64,000 nt of DNA from Aplidium turbinatum (taxonomy: Eukaryota; Chordata; Ascidiacea; Aplousobranchia; Polyclinidae), in the NCBI GenBank assembly GCA_918807975.1, contig OU964918.1:744001-808000 (forward strand), in the 5' to 3' direction. A model generated the notes under the pieces. That model was not told where the DNA came from. It searched no databases and worked only from the letters and a program-made list of their open reading frames with translations. The position numbers and the translations under genes were made by a program. Position 1 is the stretch's first letter. The number at the start of each line of letters is the position of its first letter. This document shows, piece after piece, positions 35,401 to 47,400 of the stretch.

Positions 35401-38400
35401 AAAGTGAAATTTTTCAACCAGCACCCGAGGATCTGTCAGACAAGTCTTCCCAGTTTAATCAGATGGAGTTAAATGATTTAGTGAGAGATTTGTATTTGCC
35501 TAAGCAATCTGCGGAGTTATTGGCATCAAGGCTACAGGAAAGGAAACTTCTCAAAGCTGGTACAAGCGTGACATTTTATCGCAAACGAGAAGAAGAACTG
35601 CTTCCATATTTTGCTTCCCACAATGATTTCGTTCATTGCAACAATATAGAAGGGCTTCTTCTAGAAATGGGATTACCACAGTATGAGGCAGACGAATGGA
35701 GACTTTTCATTGATAGCTCCAAACGAAGTTTGAAGTGTGTTCTACTTCACAATGGTAACGTGTACGGTTCTATTCTGATAGGACATTCGGTGACAATGAA
35801 AAAAGAGTATCAGAACATCAAAACCGTTCTTGAAAAGTTAAAGTACCATGAGCATGGTTGGCTCATCTGTGTAGATTTAAAAATGGTGAACTTTTTGCTG
35901 GGGCAACAAAGTGGCTACACCAAATACCCATGTTTCTTATGCTACTGGGACAGCAGGGCCAAGGATCAGCACTGGAACAAGGAAGAGTGGCCTCCAAGGC
36001 TCACCTTGACACCTGGAGACAAAAATATCATACGTGATCAGTTAGTTGATGTCAAAAAGATCCTCTTGCCTCCTCTTCACATCAAACTTGGTCTCATGAA
36101 ACAGTATGTAAAAGCTTTGGATCATGAAGGAGAGTGTTTCAAGTATATATGTTATGCTTTTCCTGGTCTCAGTGAAGAGAAAGAGCTGGGATTTTCAATG
36201 GACCACAAATCAGGCAATTGTTAAAGGATGAAAATTTTGTAAAATCAATGTTGCCATTCGAGGCTAGAGCTTGGAATGCTTTCGATGCTGTTGTGAGAAA
36301 TTTTTTGGGAAACAGAAAAGCAGAAAATTATAAAGATCTCTTAAGGGAGCTACTGCTTAGTTTTGAAGATTTGGGATGCAGGATGAGCATCAAAGTTCAC
36401 TATTTGAAGAGCCATGCGGATGAGTTTCCAGAAAACCTTGGGAAAGTTAGTGAAGAACAGGGTGAACGTTTCCACCAGGATATTAAAATTATGGAGGAGC
36501 GTTATCAAGGTCGGTGGGATTGTCATATGATGGCCGACTATTGCTGGAGTTTTAAAAGAGAAATTCCAGATGCTGCTCATAAAAGAATGTCCCTCAAAAG
36601 AGCATTTTTAAGCGTATAAGTGAAGAGTTCATATTTTATGAAAGCTCTTTTTTTGACTGTTTCTGAACTTGCCCTGCCCAAGTCCCTTTGAGTCAATCTT
36701 TATTTTGGCACTTTGCTATTTCTGTGTGTGTCTTCAGAATTTCTGCACTTCATTGGAATGTCTATGTGCATATTGTGTGAACTGTAGGCTATAATTCAGA
36801 TAATACCTTGTCACTGTCCTATCGACATGTTCGTCAGCATAATGTTGCGTTTGATGTTATTATGGTTGCTCTTTTGCATGCCTATTTTTTATTCCAAGGC
36901 ATGAAATTTTAATAAAGACAACGCAAATTTGTGTGAATATAATATAGAATGCTTGTTTGCTAATTAAAGCTAGATTATTGTAGGTAAAACAGTGTTTATT
37001 GCATCAGAATTCCTTGTTTTGACAACAGAAGGGGGGCAAAAATTGATTTTTTTCAAAAATTAGGGATATTTCATATATCAAAAACGTGATGTGATAGAGA
37101 AAATCTGAGTTCATTTTCGGATTCAGCGCCCCAAAATTAGCTAAAATGAGTTGTCAAAACTCAAACCTGAAATTTTGTGTAGACCAGTGTAATCAGAAAA
37201 CATTATATCATAAAGTATATTGCGTTATGTACATCTAGTAATTTTTATGAACATGGTATCATTTTGCAGGCAGGCGTTTTTATAGGGAAACAAACTTATT
37301 CCATAGTTTAATTTATGGCACTTATCCAACTGTTTCATAATGCGAATAGCTGTTTTAGTTGAATTTTGAAAAAAATATAACTTATAACTGCAGACAGATG
37401 CAACTTTTTTCATGCTTTAGGCAATTGGCAGTACGGTGAACTATAATTGTACATAACATAACCCATATGCGGAGTAATCGCAAGGGTCGACCCAAGTAAT
37501 GGAAAGGTTCTTTTTGAATTATGGTGATGGAATTCTTGTAATGCTATTGAACTTCATTGGGTTATGAAAAACTTATATTGTTTGCATTTGTAAGAAATAT
37601 CAAACTTTTGGATTTTTTTTATCACTGAACTGTCCGTTAATAGAATGTTTCTTTATTGGTAAGTCAGGAAAGTATTTGTTGATGTGACATATGAGGATAT
37701 TCTAAGAGACCGAGTTATTTTGTAAATAATATTTGATTTTGGACACCATCAAAATTTTCACACAATACACAAATGCGCATCGAGATAAAGTGCTCATAGT
37801 TGGGAAAAGTTAGATTGTGATAATTACAACTTGCCTGAGTAGGCCTACAGCAAGGGACAATCAAAATAGATGAAACCGCATTCATGGTAATATAGACGTT
37901 TTGAAAACTGCTCTTTTCATTTTCAATATAATAACAAGCATGACAGCTTATTTTCACTAAACATATAAACAAATATCAAAAATTATGGATGAACAGCGCA
38001 TCTATATTTTTCGGTTTAGGTTCAACAATGCATTCTAGCCGTCAAAATGATGGAATATTTGGTAATTTTGTTGAGACATACCATTGCCCAATCGTTGAAT
38101 TTACATCAGAGATAATTTTATTAGATAGACTATCAGTTTCATGCACATGGTTTCATTCAGCGTTATAATGTTGTTTTTCAAGCCACGTGGCGTTCATGGT
38201 CATAACGCAACATTGCAGCAACAGCCAATATTGATACCAGGTACGCCTACTAATTATTACGCCGCTTTCGTCGAATCTACGTCGCTAAACGACGAAATTG
38301 TGCAAACGCCTGTTGGATTTCCTTTCTACGTGTAGTTTGTCATAAACGTGAAGCATTGCTCAAGAAGCTAATCTGAATCACCATAGATAACCATAAAATT

Positions 38401-41400
38401 CATATAGTTTCATCATCAGTAAATATGTAAAGTGCACTTCACAATTTTTGACAACGGTCTGACAATTTATTATATTGCAAAGTTTTGGTTTATTCTTGAC
38501 TTTTATAATTCTGTGTAACAGTTTTTTTCTAACTAGTTTCTATGTGATTAACAATTTGTTTCATTATTCATTTTCTTTAGTATTTCAACGCCATTATTAA
38601 AAAAATTACGTCCTTTTCACTTTTAAATAAAACATGGCAAGGCAAGGATTCAGTGCTGAAGAAATATTGCAACATGTTTTACTGGATTCTGACGACGAAA
38701 GCCAGGCGGATGATTTGGATGATTTATGGCACTCCGATTCAGATGAAGAAGCGGATTCTTCTCCGTCAACTTCCACAACAGCGATTCCGATCGAGATTGA
38801 CGACCAGTTACCTTTCATGGGCGATGTTCAACCGGAGTTTGCGCCACCACGACGGATCATAACATCGAAAAGACTGGTGAACAGCATAGATTCCTCTCTC
38901 GACATAAACAACTACGATGCTGTTGAGTTTCCCGACACACTGAAGTCTTATACAACTTTTGTAGAAAAGCCAAAGAACAGACAAGAGGGCGGCGTCAGCA
39001 TTACTTGGTCTAATGCGAGACCGGTGCACAATGGGAAAAGGGGCAGGGCTAACATTATATCTGGCCCGACTGGTGTTATAGGAGAATCCAAAGAAGCCAA
39101 GACTCCTCGGCAAGCATGGGAACTATTTTTTCTTTAAACATTTTGAACATTATTGTTCAAGAAACAAATAGAAAAATTGCCACACTCATTTTTCAATCGC
39201 AAGAGAGAATTTTAGATGACAACAGGTACTGCTATTTTGGCCCAACCAACAACGAGGAGATGCTGGCCTTTGTTGGATTGGAGTATTTTCGGGGGATTTT
39301 AGGACAGGCTGGTCATTCCACGGATGTATTGTTCAACCAACTGCAAGGGCATCCCGTGTTTAGTACAACAATGAGCAAGAACCGCTTTAAATTTTATTTT
39401 CGAACATTTTGTTCGACGACCAAAATACTAAGCCGCAACGTTGGAAGAATGACCGGTTTGCCGCATTTCGAGTCGTTTTCGAAATGTTTAACGAAAACTG
39501 CGGCAAACATGTCCTTCCAGGTGACTACTTGTCGTTGGACGAAACGCTATACCCCATGAGGACACAAATTGCCTTCAAGCAATATAATCCAAACAAGCCT
39601 GCGAAATATGGCCTTCTGTTCAAGTCGCTAAACACCAGCAGATTCCCATACACATTTACGGCATCGGTCTATTCAGGAAAACCGAAGGAAGAGCCATTTA
39701 ATTTTTACGTTCGTGGAACAGAAGAAGTGGTAAAATGAATGGTGATGAGCCTGGAACAACACGGTGATCTTCAAGGTCGGAATATTTCGTATGACCGCTT
39801 GTACACCTCCATACCACTCGCGCAGTGGTTGCTTGACAGGGGTATAACGTCAGTGGGAACCCTCAACACTATACGTAGAAGAATACCCCTGGAAGTGAAG
39901 CAAGTGAGTGGTAGGGAGGAATTTTCGTACGAAATTTATTGGCAGACGAGTGAGGCTGATCTCAGCCTACATTCTTATGTAGTAAAAACGAAGAGTTCTG
40001 GCATGCGGAATGTGTTGATGTTGACGACCATGCAACCTCTATTGGGGATTACCAAGGATGACGGCAAAAAGAAGCCAGGCTTGTATAAGCTTTACGACTT
40101 CACAAAGGGTGGCACCGATATCATCGACCAAAGGATGGGTTCATTCACGTGCAAAGCGAAGTCCCCACGATGGACAACTACTGCGTTTGCTTATTTTTTG
40201 GATACTTGCCGCGTCAACGCATCTACAGTTTTAGCACTAAATGAAGGGACTGATCTACGCAAGCGAAAATCCTTCGACTTTGGTTGGGAACTGGCCATGG
40301 AACTCGTGAAGCCATTCATAAAGTCGCGATCTCTCCAGGGCCTGAACTATCACACCATACATAAGATTGAAGCAGTAATAGGGAAACAACCTTCAACAAC
40401 AACTCCAAGCGGCAGAAGGGCCACTCTGCCCCAACTATCGTCGACACGACGTAGATGCGACGTATGTAAACACGCTATTATGGGAGAAGGTGCCAAAGCC
40501 AGAAAAAATAAACTACCAAAAAACCGTGGCCAATGTCAGTGCTGTGAAAAGCTTTTATGTCCTGCACATTCCATACGAGTATGTCAAGCTTGCTTTTGCG
40601 CAGAATAAACTATTTAAATGATTGCGCTTTTATAAACTTTGGCTTCAACCACAGCCTAAATAAAACGCGGAGCTCAATGAAAGACTTTCCTTTCGTTGGA
40701 CAGATAGCTATTTTTACGTTGATTCAACATATCAAGACGTTGAATACTTGTAAACATGCGCGGTTTTGCAATTAGAGTGCTTATCAAAATCATCTATCCT
40801 TTTTTGTATAAAAAGTGTATCATAAAACTAATCGTAATACTCGATGTAAAATTCAACATTTTTATATGCTAAAACAGTATTGTATTCATATTTTATAAAT
40901 CCATTTTCTATTTAGAAAATATCAATATAATGCGGTTTGAACATAGCTGAATTTTAGCACGGATACAACGACTGATTTTATGACTTTTATACAAACAAGG
41001 ACAGAAGAAAACTAATGTAATTGCAAACCCGCGCATGTTTACATCGTCTTGCAATGTTAAATCCACGTCGAAATGATTGTATTAGCGTTGTATTCAATTC
41101 CTCGTATTATCGAACTGTGAATGTGTAGCCACTTGTAATTTCAATGTGCCTCATTGCATATTCTTAAATATTTCTGAACTTGTGTGTACATTACCTGACA
41201 GAACACAGGTTGCTTTACCATTGAATCAAGTTGAAAAACGTTGCTGCAAGAGCCTTGTGCCAATTGCAGCAGTCCGGTATTGCTGTAACCAAATCAAAAT
41301 ACTCATCAATATTTTGCTGCCAAACTGACATTTTTATCGCACAAACGCCCATTAGGCAGCAATTCTTTGTAAAGTATTTCTCCAGGTTCACAATGATTTG

Positions 41401-44400
41401 ACGCATAATAAATACTACTTTGAATAAATCTAAATATTGTTTGGATTTTAGTGTGTGGCATATGAATCTTAGAGAGCTTATTGAATCCACAAGAATATGA
41501 CCCGAAGCATTACAGATTTTCCTTTTGACGAAAAGCGTTGTGACGTTCTGTTAATTAATGAACCGTAACTGTTTTATTTTGAATTTCTTTCTGACTTCTG
41601 TTTACGTAGACTCTACGTCGTAGAGCATCATCGACTTTATCGGGTAATCTTACTCCTAGTACTAGCCTTGTATGTAGCCGAGTTCACATTGAACTTACAT
41701 TGAGAGACGCTGTTGCAACTACAATACATTGCATTTATACTGCATTTTTTGTCGCATGATCTTCCATTCGTTTCGTGGATTACATAATAGTATTTGATAA
41801 ACGCCACCCTGCTTCTTCAGCTGGTCTACATTTGTTAATGAAGCGTAGGAGTTGCTGTTCTTGGAACCGAGGTCACAAGATCATAATCCAAATTGGTGTG
41901 ACACGCGTTCAGCAATCTCATTATTGCATGTAATTGATGAAGCATTGTTCTTTTAGTCAAGCAGCGAGCTTATCTTTGAGCGTGGGAAAAGTTATTATTT
42001 TGCATGAAAAATATAGATTCAAATTGAGATTATGTAAAAAAATTTTAATCACAACATTGCAATGCATGTTCTTCATTACTCTACCAAAAAATAATGGGTA
42101 AACTCACGCTACAATTGCTTTAATCGCAAAATAATCCAAAAATCATAAGTCACCTCTACATTTCAACGTCTAAGAGCAGTTCTAAAATTCACATAGTTTT
42201 AATTTTCGGATATGCTCAGCGTGAATAATTTTACAAAGTGAATCCCAAAGTTTGAAACCATACCTTAAAAAATAACAGAGATATCACTCCCAAAGCATAA
42301 GAAGAATCGACAGCCCCCCCCCCCCAAACTGAGCAAGACTCCAGGGAGCCCAACCTTGTAAGGGTTAAATAATTTTTTCTAAAAAATTATATTTTTACGC
42401 TTTCTTTACTGCTTTCCCCAGATGACAGAATAGGTTTTAACATCCTTAGATGTTGAAAAACAAAGAAAATTTGATTTCGGAGATTTTGGTCAGACTGTTA
42501 ATTTTTCAATAACAGTCTGATTCAGCGTTTTTCAACTTACTTTTTCTCATTTGCTGCTGCTTCCCCAAGGCAACAAAAAGTTTTATATCATTAGGAGTCA
42601 GCAAAAAGCTAAAAAGTCTCAGGATATGTCACTCAAACACTAGCAGTAGCTGTAATCAAACTCTGCAAAATGTGACAAATCAGGGCGCATCTCCAGATGG
42701 CCTTGGTGCATCTAACCCACATCCATTTTTCAAATACATTTTCCTGCACTTTTTTATTGTTTCAGTGTTCATTGAGGTATCTCGCGTTCCACTTCTGGTA
42801 AGCATCACATGTTTCTCTCGAGCAACTCGTTTCTTCTAGATTTAATCACGTGATTTAAATATTTATCGTAATGTTCTTCTCCTCTTGCCAACTTCTGTTT
42901 GCTGTCTGATAAGCTGGTTCTTTAGTTGTCTGCTCATTCGCCCATTTCAAGCCTTAAACAACATTGCAGCCGCTTCACTATTGGTTGGTTATTTGAGGCT
43001 TGTATCTTGTTTGTTTAGAATTACTTATAGTTTTAACATTAATTATTTACAAAATATCAGCTAGTGTCACCGATAAGAATGGTTCCTTTGCTTTACTATT
43101 TATAATCCTTTTTTCTTTCATTCTTATTTCCTGTTTTTAATCAGTTCGTTTTGCTGTTTTTCCTTTTATTAATTTCTGAACGTTACATCCATTTTACAAA
43201 TTATTCTCTTCATCACCTGATCTAGCCACGTCAATTTAATCTCTCCTTCTACCATTTGTAATCCAACGAATGTTGGCGAGTATTTCAACAACCAGAACTC
43301 GTTATGCCGCCAACTTGTTGTATTTGTCTAGCTACTTAGTTCAATTCCTTTCTTAGCCTATTGGAAAACATAAACAGACTCAGACCAATAAAATACACTT
43401 AAATATATTTACAAATGTATTGACTTTGCTAACCTCAAGAAAGTCTTCTGTATACCAAAGCCGTATGTTGTTCATTAAAGTCTTTGGATGATCACCGTCT
43501 TGGTGCATTCCTACAAAATATAAATTAAAGATATCAGTGTTTTAGCTTCTGGGATTGTTCATCGCGTTTGTAGATTACACAACGATACACTGTAATGGAC
43601 ATGTTTGGAATTCCTCAGGTAGTGATTGTTCCAAAAGTAACACTGCAGTTGTTCCAAAAGTAATTATTGAAACTACTCCAGGTTGAGTTACCGATTCTAT
43701 TTGACAACCAAAACTCGGACAATTTTTTCACATGTGAAATCTGTGCTGCAAGCTCATAGCTAATAGTCTTATTGTGTTAGCTAAACACTTTTTGTCCACC
43801 ATATTCTAACACTTCTGCAGATCAAAAAAATTTGAAAATTGTTTGGTCTTTGTGCTAAAAAGCTAGCATACATCACCTACATACCTTATACCATATACCA
43901 CGTGTATTGTCATATTCTTTCTACAAATAAGAGAAAGAATACGGTGACACTTACTGTTTTGTCACATTTCACTATTATTAAAACAATGAAAACTATTAAT
44001 ACTACAAAAAGTGCTCAATGCCAAGCAAAAAGGCAAAGCAGAGCGAATTAAATCAAATGTAGTTATTACTATCTGAAGCCTTTACAAATTGTTTCACCTA
44101 ACGGATCATCAGAAGGTCTGAAAAAACATGTAAACAGTAAAGAGTCGATAATTCTGAAAAGATATTAAATATTACAACTGTAATTTAATCTGCCAAAAAA
44201 AAAATCTCTAAACCTGGACTTCCTGAGAAGATATTAAATATTACAACTGTAATTTAATCTGCAAAAAAAACCTCTAAACCTGCATTCCTGAAAAGATATT
44301 AAATATTATAACCGTAATCCAATCTGCAGAAAAAAAACTCCAGAATTACTAAGGACAGCCTCCATCCGCCACGATAAAGTTTCAATCAATTTGTCCCAGT

Positions 44401-47400
44401 GGAAACCAAGCAACATGATGGCAACATCTATGACATCACAAAGAAGCAAAATGCTTGCTATGATCGGCGCAACCTGTAGTAATCTGCACAGAATGAATAA
44501 AAATTGTTTTTAAACCTGTAAAAATTAAATGAGATTTATAACCTGTAAAAATCAAATGAAATTTAATTTTTTCAAAATTATAACCTGTAAAAATCCCAAG
44601 AAATTGTGATGATGTAACCTGTAGTGTCCTGAACAAATGAAATAAAATCTGTTTATAAACCTGCAAAAACCAAATGAGACCTATATCCTGTAAAAATCAA
44701 ATGAAATTTAAAAACCTGTGAAAATCAAAAGGAATTTATTTTATTATGAAGTACTTGAGTTTAAATTTGTTTCTATGACGACATTTGCCGACCAGTTCCG
44801 AACGCTTGTTCAAAAGGTGGCCACTATCAGCCTTCAGAATGGCCAGCTTTTCAGCCAAACATAGGCCACAATTGTTACGACCACCACCACTATAAGGCCG
44901 AGCACAGCTGTGGATATACCAAGTTATTTTAGGATCAACACCCTTGTCCTTAAGGTCCCAAACTGCCTTAGATAGTTCGGTGCTGTTTCGTTTAGACCTA
45001 TCCATGAAGGTACATTTATGGTTGGAAAAACGTTTTTTAAAAGTAGTTTCGCAACAACCAATGTAATTAAGAACCTTCGGGCTGTTATCAATGGTAGCTT
45101 TGTAAACAATGGCCTTCTGCAAGCATTGCCCATTCAAAGGACAATCTGGCCTCACCCTACAATTGCAACCAGGCTGCGATGGTATATTATCAGCCTGCAA
45201 TATTGCTTTATTGTGGGAGGATATGACGCTTGCAACATTCGGAGTACAACTGTAGCTCAGCTTAATAGTATTACGGTTGAATATTTTGTGCAATCTATGA
45301 TGGGGTGGAAAGTGTATGGAAACAAGTTTGAAAAATTCCTTACCAATATTGCTATCAACCTGCAAACTGAAAGGAGGGTTAAACCATAAAATTTTCCTGC
45401 TCCTTTTCCTAGATGTTCGTAAGTTATTAGCAGGGTTGTAGCAAACTCTCTCCGCAAAACCACTTTTCAAAAGGGCATCGTTATAAACAGATGCGGTCTT
45501 ATCAAATTCATTTTGGCCAAATGATGTGGCGGACAATCGCTTTGAAATCATAGTCGGGATTTGTCTCTTAATGTTGGGTGGGTGATTGGACTGGGCATGG
45601 ATGTAAATTGGATCATTATTGGGTTTTCTATAAGGCCAGAATTTACCAGATAGCAAATTCAAAGTGACGTCAAGAAAATCAGTTTCAATTAGACCAGTAT
45701 CCACAGTAATATTTAAGCCATGTTGTTTAAATAATTGAATGACATTCTTTCTCAAACGATCAATCTTAGGGCCGGATAAGTTACGCAAAATAGCCAGACC
45801 ATCATCACGATATAAGCCAAGCATGTCTCTGTCAACAATAGCAGAAAGTTCGTTCAAAAGAAACAAGCCGACCAACTCACAAATCTCAGCACCATCAAAT
45901 GAGCCCATTGTAACGTCAAACAAACCATCTTTCTTAGCCCAAGTTTCACCACCATCAAAAAGCAACGATTTCCTAGCATGGAAAATTGTTTGTATGATAC
46001 AATCATCCAAATCCATAAATGGTTTGGCAAACTCAATTGCTTTACACAAAAGTTCCTCCGTAATGGATGGATAAAAATCAACAATGTCAAATTTCATAAA
46101 GGTGCATTGACGTTTAGATGGAATAGCCTTAAACCAGGATAACACAGAGTCTGTGTTTTTCCATTGATTCAGTCGTGATGCATCACGGATGGTTACGTTA
46201 ATAGAGTCCAAGTATTGTTTACTTATACGGCCAATCTGGGACTTGGAAGGGTTAATCAACCTGCATTTAGGGTTCGATGTAAAATTTGGTTTATGATCTT
46301 TTAGCGTAATAAACGCTGGGTTGCTTGATACTTTTTCAACCCGATCATCAACCTTTAACGCCTTGGCAATCGTTTTAGCCTCAGTATTGATCGTGTCACT
46401 GATAGCAGGATTCACCTTTTTGTATTTTGCCGGTACATTATCATTAAGCAATTTTTTATAATCCTGGGTTTTAACTTTATATAAGTTAGTAGTTTTATCT
46501 GCTGATATCAACAGATCTGTAGAGTTAATAATATCCTTAATGTCATTAGTTAGTTTTTTCTGAAAAGAATTGTAAATGGGTTTGAACTTAATCTTACGAA
46601 CCATCTCGTATAAACCATTCTCAAATGGTATCAAAGCACCATGCTGTGGAGGTGTTCTTTCAGTCGTAAAGCCAAAGTTATTAAAATGCTCAGACTGAGA
46701 AACATCCTGCTGGTTAAGATCGAAAAAATAGGCCTTCCAACGTAAACGTTTAATAAAATTTTCAAGCTTACCTAACATCGTCTTCAAATATCGATCTTTA
46801 CTTGGAATAGCAATGTTTTTTAAAGAATAACCGTAGTTAATCTTTTCCAAATTCATAATAACTGGATAGTAGCATCAAAAGAAAGTGCTCAACTAGATCA
46901 GTGCTAGGAGCAATATTAAAACAATGAAAACTATTAATACTACAAAAAGTGCTCAATGCCAAGCAAAAAGGCAAAGCAGAGCGAATTAAATCAAATGTAG
47001 TTATTATTATCTGAAGCCTTTACAAATTGTTTCACCTAACGGATCATCAGAAGGTCTGAAAAAACATGTAAACAGTAAAGAGTCGATAATTCTGAAAAGA
47101 TATTAAATATTACAACTGTAATTTAATCTGCCAAAAAAAAAAAATCTCTAAACCTGGACTTCCTGAGAAGATATTAAATATTACAACTGTAATTTAATCT
47201 GCAAAAAAATCCTCTAAACCTGCATTCCTGAAAAGATATTACATATTATAACCGTAATCCAATCTGCAGAAAAAAACTCCAGAATTACTAAGGACAGCCT
47301 CCATCCGCCACGATAAAGTTTCAATCAATTTGTCCCAGTGGAAACCAAAATGTTGCCATCATGATGATGATGATGATGATGATGATGTTGCCAAGATGTT

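Larger units (their letters stand above)
31633..42364 (+). mobile_element. piggyBac transposon 4, master of the MITE family
   Basis: TTAA lies at 31629-31632 and 42365-42368. The ends CTCTTTGAAGGTTGGGG and CCAACCTTGTAAGGG match those of the 600-bp MITE at 22005 and the copy at 61204. It carries a plus-strand piggyBac transposase (38634-40608). Its 10.7 kb include a CACTG-ended transposon (34219-37189) and a LINE fragment (33206-34013). Hairpins lie near 32815, 40715 and 41045. Confidence 0.9.
31540..42715. mobile_element. Small inverted-repeat element split by piggyBac 4
   Basis: The left part has CAGTGCATCCACGG and CCTGATTTGTCACATTTTGC (31576-31595). The right part has the reverse complement, GCAAAATGTGACAAATCAGG (42665-42684) and CCTTGGTGCATC. 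Without the piggyBac element (31633-42364) about 440 bp remain, a typical MITE size. The exact ends and target duplication are unclear. Confidence 0.6.
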
